From assembly GCF_033095985.1 (NCBI RefSeq), contig NZ_AP026802.1, forward strand, positions 558,001 through 622,000: a stretch of 64,000 nt of DNA, read 5' to 3'. The DNA is from Xylocopilactobacillus apicola. Its GTDB lineage: Bacteria > Bacillota > Bacilli > Lactobacillales > Lactobacillaceae. The translations under genes and the position numbers were made by a program. This document shows positions 1-10,100 of the stretch, in pieces (position 1 is the stretch's first letter; each line of letters begins with the position of its first letter). Under the pieces are notes generated by a model. It was not told where the DNA came from. It ran no database searches and was given only the letters and a program-made list of their open reading frames with translations.

Positions 1-1383
1 AAGGTTTTTAGTTCGGCAATAAACGAAGGCGGCATTGTACGTGCCTTGGTTGTACCAGGTGCTGCTGAGAAATTTTCTCGCCGGGACATTGATAATTGGG
101 GCGAATACGTCAAGCGCTTTGGAGCTAAGGGACTTGCTTGGTTAAAAGTTAAAGACGGTGAGGTTCAAGGACCAATCGCTAAATTCATGAAGCCAATTGC
201 ATCGAGACTGTTAGCCCAGACGAAGGCGCAAGATGGCGATTTGATTTTGTTTGCCGCGGCCGAAAAAGCAGTAGTAAACGCAACTTTAGGTTATCTTCGG
301 ACGATGCTAGGGGATCAATTGGGATTAATTGATCACGATCAGTTCCGTTTTGTTTGGATTACTGATTTTCCAATGTTTCACTATTCAAAAGAAGAAGGTC
401 GCTACGTGTCAGAGCATCATCCTTTCACCCTGCCAACAGAAGAAACGGTTGATTATTTGGAAACTGATCCCAGCAAAGTTTATGCTTATGCCTATGATAT
501 CTGCTTGAATGGTTATGAATTGGGCGGGGGATCTCTAAGAATTCATACCCGTGAAATGCAGGAAAGAATGTTTAAGGCACTTGGCTTTTCACTTGAAGAC
601 GCCAATGAGCGCTTCGGTTTCTTAATGAATGCTCTTGATTACGGTTTCCCGCCACTCGGAGGAATTGCCTTTGGACTCGATCGTTTTGCGATGCTTTTGG
701 CTAAAAAAGATAATATCCGTGACGTCATTGCTTTTCCAAAGAATTCAAAAGGCACCGAAGCTTTAACCGGCGCTCCGGGTGAGGTCGATTCAGCGCAGCT
801 TGATGAACTGGGAATTAAAACTATGAGAAAAATGTCCGCCGCTGATCTTGCTAAAATCGAAAATATAACCATTGATGAAGATTTAAGTCTGAGGCGTTAT
901 CAATTAAGCGATGCAGCAGCAATTCAGGATCTAGTGGAGACTAATCGGGATCATTTGGCGAAGTTTTTACCATGGGCTAAAGATAATGATTTAGCAGCTG
1001 AGGAGAAATTTGTGCAGGAGGCCGTTGCCAGTTTTGATGCTGGGTTGAGCTTTAATTATGTGATCGAGAAATCTGGAGAAGTTGTCGGCGTGATTGATTT
1101 TCATAATATTCAAGGTAGCAATGCTGAAATCGGTTATTGGCTGGGCGCAGAATATCAGCACCAAGGGATTATGAGCCAAGCCGTTAAAAGTTTGATTGCA
1201 AGATTAGCTCCTGTTATGAAATTACACCGAGTTGTGATTAAGACTGATCCATCAAATAAAGCAAGCCAAAATGTTGCCTTAAAAGCGGGATTTACCTTGG
1301 AAGGAATTGAACACGGCGCAGTTTTAAACAATGGTGAATATAAAGATTATGAAGTCTATTATTACCTAGTTGAAGGTGTTTAA
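1..1383 (+). CDS. aspS: Aspartyl-tRNA synthetase C-terminal part fused to a GNAT acetyltransferase domain (5' end outside window)
   Basis: The reading frame is open from the first base, so the gene begins upstream; 460 residues are visible. Residues 1 to about 274 are class II AspRS: the end of the bacterial GAD insertion, then the catalytic core ending in motif 3 (GLDR, residues 225-228) and the usual tail. AspRS charges tRNA-Asp in the cytoplasm. Instead of stopping there, the frame runs through a linker of about 15-20 residues into a complete RimJ/RimL-like GNAT domain (about 290-460) with the EIGYWL and KAGF signatures. An internal ATG at 823, with GGGA about 9 nt upstream, could also let the GNAT part be made alone. 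Oddity: the motif usually read PPHGG is PPLGG here (217-221). AspRS identity is certain; the fusion is seen directly, its function is unknown. Confidence 0.93.
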   Translation, partial: KVFSSAINEGGIVRALVVPGAAEKFSRRDIDNWGEYVKRFGAKGLAWLKVKDGEVQGPIAKFMKPIASRLLAQTKAQDGDLILFAAAEKAVVNATLGYLRTMLGDQLGLIDHDQFRFVWITDFPMFHYSKEEGRYVSEHHPFTLPTEETVDYLETDPSKVYAYAYDICLNGYELGGGSLRIHTREMQERMFKALGFSLEDANERFGFLMNALDYGFPPLGGIAFGLDRFAMLLAKKDNIRDVIAFPKNSKGTEALTGAPGEVDSAQLDELGIKTMRKMSAADLAKIENITIDEDLSLRRYQLSDAAAIQDLVETNRDHLAKFLPWAKDNDLAAEEKFVQEAVASFDAGLSFNYVIEKSGEVVGVIDFHNIQGSNAEIGYWLGAEYQHQGIMSQAVKSLIARLAPVMKLHRVVIKTDPSNKASQNVALKAGFTLEGIEHGAVLNNGEYKDYEVYYYLVEGV

Positions 1384-1385
1384 TT

Positions 1386-1946
1386 TTGGATTCGGCGATC
1401 GAACTTTTTGAAATTTTTGTTCAAGAAGATTTGTTTTTGCGACTGGCGACGCCGAGCGATGCACCAGCGTTATTTAAAGTGCTTGCGGAGAATCGGGCTT
1501 ATTTGGCTCAGAATCTTCCCTGGGTTAATAATTACTCTGAGGCAGATTTAAAAGCTTTTTTGACCGAAGCGCAGGCAGCTTTTTATCGCGGGGCAATATT
1601 TGAATATCTAATTGTTAAATCACACAAGATTATTGGAATTGTCGAGTTAAATGATGTCAACGCTAACGAGCGCTCAGGTGAAATTGGTTATTGGCTAGCT
1701 GAAAAGTTTACAGGACATGGGATTGCAACCCAATCTGTTAAAGCATTAGTTGCAGTTTTAAGCCGAGCTGCTGGAGTTCATCGTTTTGTCATTCGCACGG
1801 ATCCTAATAATTTAGCAAGCCAGCAGGTAGCAAAAAATGCTGGTTTTATTTATGAGGGAATTAGGCGTGAAGATCACTTTACCTTAAATAAGTTTAGCGA
1901 TTCTGCGGTCTATTATTATTTAGCGCAAAATAAAAATCAGCCTTAA
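1386..1946 (+). CDS. GNAT family N-acetyltransferase, RimJ/RimL type
   Basis: A 186-residue GNAT protein, the usual length for RimJ/RimL-like enzymes, which transfer acetyl from acetyl-CoA to an N-terminal or other amine. Seen: the SGEIGYWLAEKF acceptor/strand motif, the GHGIATQSVKAL acetyl-CoA pyrophosphate loop, and the ASQQVAKNAGF C-terminal helix. The start is a TTG two bases after the aspS stop, with AAGGTG about 8 nt upstream, so it is translationally coupled to aspS. It is clearly a paralogue of the GNAT domain fused to AspRS just upstream (shared EIGYWL, HRxVI+TDP, ASQ and VYYYL blocks), which suggests tandem duplication followed by fusion of one copy. The substrate cannot be told from sequence. 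Confidence 0.85.
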   Translation: MDSAIELFEIFVQEDLFLRLATPSDAPALFKVLAENRAYLAQNLPWVNNYSEADLKAFLTEAQAAFYRGAIFEYLIVKSHKIIGIVELNDVNANERSGEIGYWLAEKFTGHGIATQSVKALVAVLSRAAGVHRFVIRTDPNNLASQQVAKNAGFIYEGIRREDHFTLNKFSDSAVYYYLAQNKNQP

Positions 1947-1971
1947 TACCGATCCTGTTTTTTGGTGATCG

Positions 1972-1980
1972 TGTTATAGT
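1972..1980 (+). promoter_or_regulatory. Extended -10 promoter for lemA
   Basis: TGTTATAGT (TGN plus TATAGT) ends 29 nt before the lemA ATG; no convincing -35 is visible at 17 bp. A strong AAAGGAG ribosome site follows at about 1995-2001. The promoter would separate lemA and its neighbour from the aspS-GNAT unit. Confidence 0.45.
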
Positions 1981-2009
1981 TATTTTAATCATTTAAAGGA
2001 GTTTTATTT

Positions 2010-2597
2010 ATGAGTAAAAATTCGCGTCGTTTATTATGGATTGGGATCCCAGTAGTTATCGTTGTCATGCTAATAGGATCTTTTATTGGCACATATAATT
2101 CGTTGGCAAAATCAAAGCAGAATGTTAACGCTCAATGGTCACAAGTTGAAAATGTGATGCAGCGGCGCTACGATCTGATTCCTAATTTAGTTAATGCTGT
2201 TAAAGGTTCAATGAAGCAAGAGCAAAAAGTGTTCGGCGATATTGCTGACGCTCGTAAGAGTTATGGTAATGCATCGACTGCTTCTGATAAATTGAAAGCT
2301 GATGCAAAATTAAATAGTTCAGTTGGAACCTTAGTCAATGTGATTGGTGAGAACTATCCAGAATTAAAATCAAATTCAAACGTCAGCAGCTTGATGACTC
2401 AGCTGGAAGGTTCTGAAAATCGCATTAGTGTGGAACGTCGTCGTTACAACGAAGCAATTCAAACTTACAACAATTCAATCGTTACATTTCCGAAAAATAT
2501 GGTCGCTGGTATGATGGGTTATCATCAAATGGATTACTTCAAAGCCGATGGTAAGGCGCAAAAAGCACCGACAGTTGATCTTGATACAGGGAAATAA
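2010..2597 (+). CDS. lemA: LemA family protein
   Basis: A 195-residue LemA-family membrane protein. An N-terminal transmembrane helix (about residues 8-28) is followed by the family hallmark NAQWSQVENVMQRRYDLIPN and a long helical domain. LemA proteins have no settled biochemical role; in lactobacilli and listeria they often sit beside a TPM-domain protein, as here, and are exposed at the membrane surface. The ATG follows a good AAAGGAG. The short gap (34 nt) to the next gene suggests one transcript. Confidence 0.92.
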   Translation: MSKNSRRLLWIGIPVVIVVMLIGSFIGTYNSLAKSKQNVNAQWSQVENVMQRRYDLIPNLVNAVKGSMKQEQKVFGDIADARKSYGNASTASDKLKADAKLNSSVGTLVNVIGENYPELKSNSNVSSLMTQLEGSENRISVERRRYNEAIQTYNNSIVTFPKNMVAGMMGYHQMDYFKADGKAQKAPTVDLDTGK

Positions 2598-2631
2598 ATA
2601 TCCTGTTTTTAATGCAAGAAGGGAAATCTAG

Positions 2632-3480
2632 ATGACTCGAAAACTTATTGGAAAATTTTGGCTGTTACTAGTCCTATTGTTAGGTCTCTTGGTAAGTTTT
2701 GATCGGCCAAAAGCATCATCTGACCTTCCGAGTGCACCTGATAATTTTTATTACGATGAAACTAATCTGCTAGATTCTTCAACTAAAGAACTTGTTCAAG
2801 CCAAAAATCAGTTTTATCTTAAACAGGATTCGGCGCCCCAAGTGGTGCTCGCTGTAGTTAAGTCAACTGACGGTGATAGTATCGACAGTTATGCTCCAGA
2901 TTTGTTCCAAAAATGGAAAATCGGCAACAAGAAAAAGAATAACGGAGTTTTAATTCTTTATGCCTTGAATGATGGAGCACGCAACGTCCGGATCGAGGTC
3001 GGTTATGGGCTTGAAGGCGATTTGCCGGATGCTTTAGCGGGCAAGATTTTGCGTGATCACGAAAGTGATTTGAAATCGAGTTCGCCAGAGAAGGTGAATC
3101 AGGGTTTGCAGGCGGTTTTTAAATCGGTGGTCGGAGTTGTTGATCAAGCCAACGGATACAAAACTGACGATTTACAGTATGGCAAATCTTACGTGGATGC
3201 GCGTCAAAATCAGAAATCTGATAATCCTGTCTCTCCTTATTTTTTGATCGCAGTAGTGGTGATCATCGCCTTATTAGCAGTAATTAAACCCCCAACCATT
3301 CATCAACGAGATCAAAGGCGTCATAGTCTTTTGTGGTGGCTTTTCTGGTTTTTATTAATCTTTAGAAATAATAATCATCGTGGCGGTGGTTATTGGGGTG
3401 GCTCTGGCGGCGGATTTTCCGGTGGAGGAGGCTTCTCAGGTGGCGGTGGTTCATCTGGTGGAGGCGGCGCTAGTATCTAA
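2632..3480 (+). CDS. TPM domain-containing secreted/membrane protein (YgcG-like)
   Basis: 282 residues. Residues 1 to about 29 form a signal peptide or signal anchor; about 35-165 match the TPM domain (the DNFYYDETNLLD opening, NNGVLILYAL, and VGYGLEGDLPDALAGKI blocks); two hydrophobic segments follow at about 198-240; the tail is a glycine/serine-rich low-complexity stretch. TPM proteins are envelope proteins, some linked to photosystem repair or phosphatase activity in plants, but with no firm role in Firmicutes. Pairing with lemA is common and suggests a joint envelope function. It ends just before a terminator. The glycine-rich tail is typical of the family, not a frameshift artefact. Confidence 0.88.
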   Translation: MTRKLIGKFWLLLVLLLGLLVSFDRPKASSDLPSAPDNFYYDETNLLDSSTKELVQAKNQFYLKQDSAPQVVLAVVKSTDGDSIDSYAPDLFQKWKIGNKKKNNGVLILYALNDGARNVRIEVGYGLEGDLPDALAGKILRDHESDLKSSSPEKVNQGLQAVFKSVVGVVDQANGYKTDDLQYGKSYVDARQNQKSDNPVSPYFLIAVVVIIALLAVIKPPTIHQRDQRRHSLLWWLFWFLLIFRNNNHRGGGYWGGSGGGFSGGGGFSGGGGSSGGGGASI

Positions 3481-3487
3481 TAAATTT

Positions 3488-3518
3488 AAAAAGATTACTC
3501 TTAGAAGTAGTCTTTTTG
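3488..3518 (+). terminator. Rho-independent terminator after the TPM gene
   Basis: The arms AAAAAGATTACT and AAGTAGTCTTTTT pair with one G-U around a short loop, and the stem runs into a T tract. It closes the lemA-TPM unit. The next gene has its own GGAGG at about 3534-3538. Confidence 0.75.
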
Positions 3519-3547
3519 TTAAAATAAACTCTTGGAGGAAAAGTCTG

Positions 3548-4069
3548 ATGATTAAATATTTGATCATTTATTGTCATCCGTGGCCCAAGAGTTTTAATCA
3601 TGCCATTTTAGAGGCGATAATTAAGAATCTAGAAGAACACAATCAGTCGTATCGAGTGATTGATCTTTATGCTGAGCGTTTTGATCCGGTTTATGATGAA
3701 ACAGGAGCCGGGACTGTTAAATACTTGTTGATGCTCGCAAATTGTGAACGGTTAATTTTGGTGCTGCCGATCTGGCATAACGGAATTCCAGGGCTGTTAA
3801 AAGGTTTTATTTATAAACTTAAAAGAGTATCAGGTGGTCAAAGAAATCTGACAAATATCAAGCAAGCTTTGATTTTATCGACTTCGTCGACGCCGACTTT
3901 TTACTATAAATATTTAGGCGGAAATATTCTTAAAAAAGATTTGATCAAACGTACTCTTAAGCCCTTAGGGATAAAAAAAGTTCGTTGGATCAATTTTGGA
4001 AGCTCTAGTCGTTCAACTAAAGATCGACGTGAAAAATTTTTAATGCGAGTTTCCAATTTAAATCTTTAA
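3548..4069 (+). CDS. NAD(P)H dehydrogenase (quinone)-like flavodoxin-fold reductase
   Basis: 173 residues from the ATG at 3548, which follows a GGAGG at about 3534-3538; longer upstream starts would run through the terminator. The fold is flavodoxin-2 (NQO1/KefF-like): it opens with a beta strand and the YCHPWPKSFNHAIL FMN phosphate loop, and has the PIWHNGIPGLLKGFIYK segment that corresponds to the flavin-contacting PxWWxxxPAxLKG block of the family. Such enzymes reduce quinones or similar acceptors with NAD(P)H. The PIW segment departs from the usual double-Trp form, so the exact substrate is open. Confidence 0.75.
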   Translation: MIKYLIIYCHPWPKSFNHAILEAIIKNLEEHNQSYRVIDLYAERFDPVYDETGAGTVKYLLMLANCERLILVLPIWHNGIPGLLKGFIYKLKRVSGGQRNLTNIKQALILSTSSTPTFYYKYLGGNILKKDLIKRTLKPLGIKKVRWINFGSSSRSTKDRREKFLMRVSNLNL

Positions 4070-4087
4070 ACCAGGTGTTCTTTCTAG

Positions 4088-4093
4088 TACAAT
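4088..4093 (+). promoter_or_regulatory. -10 box placed for a near-leaderless transcript
   Basis: TACAAT lies 9 nt before the ATG at 4103, so transcription would start about 2-3 nt before the start codon. No Shine-Dalgarno sequence is visible in front of that ATG, consistent with a leaderless message. The -35 is weak. Confidence 0.35.
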
Positions 4094-4102
4094 TATTCTT
4101 CG

Positions 4103-5275
4103 ATGGATACAAAAAAACACGAAATTTACATTTCAGAAGATGAATCAAAATTTAAATTGCCACCGGATCGAAAGTTTGAATTCGTTGCAAATGGGAAAAT
4201 TTATCAAGTTAAACTCATTGATAATGATCAAAATCAACAGTCCGATTTAATTAAACAGTCATTTTGGCCCTTAATCATTGGGACAATCGCATTTTTTGTC
4301 ATGGCGCAAATTACTAACAAGAAGTTTTTGCCGATTTCTGGTACTTACTCGCTTGCTAGTTTTGTGCTTGTAATTGGAGCAATTACCGCTTTTATATTAT
4401 TAATGGTTTCATTTATCGGAGGTAAACTTAAAGGCGTCCCCCGCTTAAAAGCCCTGTCGTGGCGAAGCTTTCCGACGATCATTCTTGCTTTTACCAGCAT
4501 TACAGTGTTCTTTTTGATGGCTTTTTTCTGGCTGATCGACGTTGCTTTTAAAGGAGCGGTCTTTGATATTTATACTTCAACGGTGTTCGCTGCAATTTTT
4601 CTAGCAATCACGAATTATAGCGTTTTATTTATGGCGAAAAACGTCTCTCCTTCAATGATTACTAATTTACTGATTATTGTAATTATTAGTGGAGTAATTT
4701 TTTCAATTATCGTTAATCAAAATTCGCGCTGGTGGCAAGTTAATTTAAGCTTTTTAGGGTCGCGGGCGGCGAAGAATGCGTGGCAGTTTAACTTTACTTT
4801 AATTCTATCGGCTTTATTGATGGTTGCTCTAGTTGATTATCTTTTCGTTTCGCTGGAGAAAATATATCCCAACAATTGGCGCCTAACGCTTTTACGAATT
4901 ACCTTAACGATGACCGCGGTTTGTCTCGGCGGAGTGGGGCTATTTCCTAACGTTCACGGTGATATTTTACACGAGCTTCATGACAATTCAGCATTTTTGA
5001 TGATTTATCTGCTCTTTTTTCAAATTGTTGCTGTTCGTTGGCTCTTGCCCCAGGTCAGCAAAACTTTTCTGATTGCTTCCTATGCGATGGGTGGATTTGT
5101 CCTTTTTTCTGGAGTAATGTGGCACATTTTTCACTATTTTTCTTTAACTGCCTTTGAGATTATTGCTTTTATTCTTTCGTTCTCGTGGATTTTACTTTTG
5201 ATTCAAAACTTAGAGTATTTAAGCCGCAAGCCAATTTCTCGCTATATTCTAAAAGAAAATGACACCTCAGATTGA
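4103..5275 (+). CDS. Polytopic membrane protein of unknown function
   Basis: 390 residues. A polar, charged N-terminal domain of about 65 residues precedes roughly nine hydrophobic segments, organised as pairs of helices through to residue 375. I do not recognise the family with certainty; the C-terminal half (LFPNVHGDILHELHD, then three helices) faintly resembles DUF998-type membrane proteins. There is no ribosome site before the ATG and a -10 box lies too close for a leader, so it may be read from a leaderless mRNA. Its last codons form the left arm of a bidirectional terminator shared with the convergent pepF. Confidence 0.6.
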   Translation: MDTKKHEIYISEDESKFKLPPDRKFEFVANGKIYQVKLIDNDQNQQSDLIKQSFWPLIIGTIAFFVMAQITNKKFLPISGTYSLASFVLVIGAITAFILLMVSFIGGKLKGVPRLKALSWRSFPTIILAFTSITVFFLMAFFWLIDVAFKGAVFDIYTSTVFAAIFLAITNYSVLFMAKNVSPSMITNLLIIVIISGVIFSIIVNQNSRWWQVNLSFLGSRAAKNAWQFNFTLILSALLMVALVDYLFVSLEKIYPNNWRLTLLRITLTMTAVCLGGVGLFPNVHGDILHELHDNSAFLMIYLLFFQIVAVRWLLPQVSKTFLIASYAMGGFVLFSGVMWHIFHYFSLTAFEIIAFILSFSWILLLIQNLEYLSRKPISRYILKENDTSD

Positions 5276-5288
5276 AGTGTCATTTTTT
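5256..5288. terminator. Bidirectional terminator between the membrane protein gene and pepF
   Basis: The inverted repeat AAAATGACAC / GTGTCATTTT around an 11-nt loop is flanked by A and T runs, so it can act on both strands. It overlaps the stop codons of both convergent genes. Confidence 0.8.
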
Positions 5289-7080
5289 AGATAAAATCTT
5301 TTGCCAGTTCCAAATATTCATCGATGTCTTTTTTCACTAGATCAGCTCCTGACTGCCAGAAATCTTCTTTTGTTAGATAGACATTTAGATGTTTTTTAGC
5401 CAACTCTTCAACAGGCATATTCGCACTATCTCTAAGCAGTGCGATGTATTGATCTTCAAAGTCAGCACCAGACCTTTGAGCAAAAGCGTAAATTCCCAAA
5501 CTAAAGAGGTAACCAAAAGTATAAGGGAAATTATAAAATGGTACCTCATCGATGTAGAAGTGAAGCTTACTGGTCCAAAAGTGGGGGTGATATTCTTCCA
5601 TTGCGCCGTTAAAGGCAACTTTTTGAGCACCAATCATCATCTCGTTGAGTTCTCTTGGAGTAATGATTTGCTTTTGGCGCTTGGTATAGAAATTGGTTTC
5701 AAAGATGTAGCGAGCGTGGATATTCATAAACATTGCAACGGCGTTGACCATTTTAGCATCGAGAAGAGTTAGTTTCTCAGCTTTCGAGGTAGCAGCTTCA
5801 ACATTGGCGTTGTTAATAATAGTCTCGGCAAAAGTCGAGGCTGTTTCTGCGATATTCATTGCGTAATTTTGGCGCCAATAAGGTAAATCGTAGAGCTGCA
5901 TCGTGTGAAAAGCATGCCCTAATTCATGTCCAATGGTTGCAGCATCATTGACCGAACCAGTAAAAGTTAGAAAAATACGAGCTTCTTTACTGATCGGTAA
6001 GGAAGTTTCAAATCCGCCAGGCGATTTGTCAGCCCGATTCTCGGCTTCAATCCATTGGTGCTCAAAAGCAAATTGGGCTACTTTTCCCATTTTTGGTGAG
6101 AATTTCGTGAAATTTTTGATAATGAGTTCTGCAGCTTCATCAAAGCTCATCTCATGGGATTCGTAACCTTTTAGATTAAGCGGTGCCGATTGATCTTGCC
6201 AAGAAATATGCTCAGTCGGCAGTTTTAAAAGTTTGGCTTTACAATTTAAAAATTCGACCAACATTTTCTTGTTCTTTGCAACAACACTCCACATCGTGTC
6301 GAGCGTTTGACGGCTCATTCGGTTTAATTCAAGGGGGTATTCGAGAAAATTATCATAATGATGAGCTTCATAATCGGTTAAACGAGCGCCTGCTAAGTGG
6401 TTTAAAGTATCGCCTGAGAGATTTTCGGCGCTGCCCCACATCTTTTCATAAGACTGCATCAAATTTTTCCGAGCAACAGGATTGGCGATGCTATCTAACA
6501 AGTTAAGAGCTTGACCAGCGCTAACTTGGTACTTGATTCCATTTTCGTCAGCGTATTCAGTTGAAAGACCAGAAGCAATTGTTTCATAGTGGCTCGACCA
6601 GGCATCAAGGGCGTCTTGTTGCAATTTTTGCAGCAGGTACTCGGTTGACGGATCCAGAAGTCGCACGGATTTATCCCGCTGTTCTTTTAAAGTGAATGCG
6701 ATTGGTGCCATTTCGGGCTTACTTAATAGTTCATCAAATTCTGTTTCACTGAGTTCTGCCAATTTACGGCCCCAGCTTTGTTCGACCTGAGTTATTTTTA
6801 AAACAAGATTTTGAATCTTGCCATAATACACGCTAACTCGCTGGTCGCTGTAATGGACTGCCTGCCACATTCCAATAAATGAGGAGATTTCGCCTAATTC
6901 GGCTTCCGCATTTTGGATTTTGGTTGCGATTGACGGAAAATCTCCCGGGTGTGCGTTTTCTAAGGTGCTTTTTACAAGCTCAATCAGCTCGTCAGTTTTT
7001 TTGAGGGCTGATTTGAGTTCAGGTGAATCAAGATCTCCACCAAATAGCGTTGAGAGATCCCACGTTTCTTTTAAATTCAT
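5287..7080 (-). CDS. pepF: Oligoendopeptidase F (M3 family)
   Basis: 597 residues, the usual length of PepF. This cytoplasmic zinc metallopeptidase cuts peptides of about 7-17 residues taken up by Opp. The zinc site HELGH lies at residues 385-389 (in TIGHELGHAFH), with the expected downstream glutamate in the NIAETASTFAE segment. The N-terminal helical domain and the C-terminal FPYTFGYLFSLG block fit the family. GAAAGGAT precedes the ATG. It lies 32 nt downstream of the WxL gene on the same strand; a TATAAT on the minus strand (7105-7110) may give it its own promoter. The oligopeptide transporter at 39.6-45.4 kb would supply its substrates. Confidence 0.96.
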   Translation of the reverse strand: MNLKETWDLSTLFGGDLDSPELKSALKKTDELIELVKSTLENAHPGDFPSIATKIQNAEAELGEISSFIGMWQAVHYSDQRVSVYYGKIQNLVLKITQVEQSWGRKLAELSETEFDELLSKPEMAPIAFTLKEQRDKSVRLLDPSTEYLLQKLQQDALDAWSSHYETIASGLSTEYADENGIKYQVSAGQALNLLDSIANPVARKNLMQSYEKMWGSAENLSGDTLNHLAGARLTDYEAHHYDNFLEYPLELNRMSRQTLDTMWSVVAKNKKMLVEFLNCKAKLLKLPTEHISWQDQSAPLNLKGYESHEMSFDEAAELIIKNFTKFSPKMGKVAQFAFEHQWIEAENRADKSPGGFETSLPISKEARIFLTFTGSVNDAATIGHELGHAFHTMQLYDLPYWRQNYAMNIAETASTFAETIINNANVEAATSKAEKLTLLDAKMVNAVAMFMNIHARYIFETNFYTKRQKQIITPRELNEMMIGAQKVAFNGAMEEYHPHFWTSKLHFYIDEVPFYNFPYTFGYLFSLGIYAFAQRSGADFEDQYIALLRDSANMPVEELAKKHLNVYLTKEDFWQSGADLVKKDIDEYLELAKDFI

Positions 7081-7112
7081 GCGATAATCCTTTCTTTTTT
7101 ATCCATTATACA

Positions 7113-10100
7113 TTAAGGTCGATTTGTAATGAGCGTCCAAGTGATAGTTGTCGTATAGTTTTGGTTTGAAGCTGAATTTGATTTGTTTAAAGCATTCCCA
7201 GGGAAATAAATGCTTGCCGAATCTCTTGAGGCAAAATCGGCGTCCCAACTGCCAATTGCAGTTTGGTTAGCAGAGCTATTACTGTTAAGCACGCTCACAC
7301 TTGGTCCACCAGCCTGGAGCACTGTATCATTGAAAACAGGCGGATTACTATCTAAATACTTAGAATTTCCGCTTAAGATATTGTCGTCGATGCCTTTGAT
7401 AATGACGTTATTTTTATTAAAAGTTAGACTAGGACCGTGACTTTGACTAACGGTTCCATCAGGTCCACGGAAATAATCCATTTGAGCTTCCACTGTCCAC
7501 GGAGTTGTCGGATCTCCTGAAGCATCTGTAACAATAAGAGAACGGCTGACAGGAGTTTGGGTTCGGTTTGTATGGAGATAATCAGTGATGTTATTTGGCG
7601 TATTAGTTGCATCATCACGGTAATTTAGATTTAATTTAGCGGTGACACTGCCAGCCATTGGTACTGCGTGGGCAAGTTTAATCGTAACGTTGGGACTATT
7701 TTCCGTGCCAAAGTCAAAATTGGGCACCGATCTAATTGTAGTTCGACCAGATTTTTGATAATTGAGCGACAGGACTTGGACGTCATTATCTGTCGTTCCC
7801 GGAATTAAACTATCGGATAAACTGGTATAACTTGGATTAAAAGTCGCAGGGTTACTAGTTTGGTCAAATTTGTAGTTAACGTCATTGATCATTTGGGCGA
7901 CTGAATCCCAAGAGCCATAAGTGATCGTGCTATTTTCATTAGTAAGTTTGAGCGTTAATTTCCAACTGTTTGGAGGCTCGGTATTATCAAGGGGCCACTG
8001 AATTGAGTTACCAAAAATTCCGTCACCTTCGTGATGTCCCGCTTCGCCAGTTACTCCCGTACCAAAAGCTATCAACGCTTCTGGCAGTCCAGGATAATTA
8101 TTAGCAGATGTCCCGAAATGTGTTGAAGGGGAGCCGGTGTAATTACGATTCATCACGCCTGGTAGTGGATAAGTTTGTCCATTTATGATGTATGGCGAAC
8201 TAGCGGTGCCATCTACGCTGTAGTTGCTTTTAACGACTAGCGCTTGCGGATCTTCAAGGTAAGTGATCACAAAGTCTTGAGGTGAACTATCAGCGTTGCG
8301 TCCATTTTGGGTATGATCAGCCGTTGGATTCGCTTGAAGTGCAGCAGCAAGACTAGGATAAATAACATGATCAGGTCCTGTTACGACATAGGAGTAACCA
8401 GGCTTTTTTAGATCCGGATCTTTAAAGCCAAATTCGTTATTGCCGCTTCCTGGAGAAGTTAGTGATGCATCTGAGGTCGTGCTCAATTCTTTATTAATTG
8501 GATTTGAAATTGAAATGGGGGTTCCTTTAGTATTACTAGCGCTAGTTTTTAAATTAACTTGCTGAGCGTCTCCGACAATGGGTAAAGTGACACTTGCTTG
8601 ATAGCCAATTGCAGGAGGAGTGAGCAAAGTGACAACACTGGTCGTTAAGATATTTGGATAGATAGCGCTACTTAGGATCGGCTGCGAATCATTCCAATAA
8701 ATAGGAAAATTGCCGACTGGCTGACAAAGATGATAACCCGCTCGAATAGTTCCAGCAGTAATTAGCTGTTGATTAATATCATCAAGTCCAGCAGGGTCAT
8801 TCAGAATTTTTTGACCCCAAGTTGCCGAAGCGTCGCCGTCAGTAATTTGATCGCCAAGATAATATTGGGCGGTATGCAAAGGGAAAGTATTGTTAGGATT
8901 ATTGGTGTAATAACCCTTCACCGTGAAATTGACCTTAGGCATTTCCTTTAGCGTCAAGGTAGTATTTTGAGTTTTCTTCGAAAAAGTATCTAAAGTAATG
9001 TGGGTGCCTGCAGGCAGTTGATTATTATTGCTATCAAAATATGCCCACCCGTGCGGGGCGTCACTTGGAACGACTATATCATTAACTAATTGTGGATTAC
9101 TATAAGACACTGTGTACGGTGTGGAGGTCTGGGTGTGATTGTAGTCCATTTTATCAATGACAAGATTACCGACTTTAGCAGCATAATATCTAATTTTAGT
9201 AATTCGATCGACGATCGGGTAAAAACCGGTCAAAGGGCTGGCTGGTCCTACTAGGAAAAAAGTACCTTTGGAAGCTAGGAAGCTGCGATTAAACGGCAGT
9301 GAGTATGCTGCACCAGGGGTATCGGTAATATGGGTATCGGAATAAAGGAGCTCATCTCCGGGGTCAACTACTTGATTTCCGTTGTGATCAAAATAGTAGT
9401 CGACCTGGACATCAGAAGCAGGAGTTGCTGGTAAATAAGTTTTCCCTTGCATCATCCGAACCAGTGGCGCGGTTTTTTGATTAAAGTAATATTTATTAGC
9501 GGTTTCGCTGGTTTGTACTCCTTGTAAGTACTCGCCAAAAGCATCCCCTCGTCCGGTCATAATAGAGTCCGTGCGGTTATTAATGCACACGGGTTGATTT
9601 AGCGTCTGATCTAAATAATTGTAGCCCTGCGGATTGCGATATTCATTGTAGTCATTTTTTTGAATTCTTAAGGGATGTCCATTTAGGACAAAGCCCGTCC
9701 CGTAATAAGTTGCAAAATTACTTTTAACAAGCGGCCCTGAACCGTTTGCCTCAAGTGATTTACCAATTGCAAAACCAAGTCCCTCTTGTTGGGTGATCCC
9801 AAGGTCAGCGTCCAATCTTAGATAACCAAAAGTCGACGTTGGATAAGCACCAAATTTAACACCCTTGGAATTTCGAACATCTTGAACTGAAATGCTGGGG
9901 CGAGTTAACAAGAAGTACATTTGACCGCTTGCAATATCACTTGAATATTGAGTAGAACCATTAGTGTTATTGAGCCATTTGCTCATTTTTAGCCAGGGAT
10001 AACCAAAAATGCTATTAGCGCCAGTGACCGAATTTGGATTATCGTCCCAAAGAAGAGTATCGGCAACGACATGACTAAGGACAAAACGATTGCCCATGCC

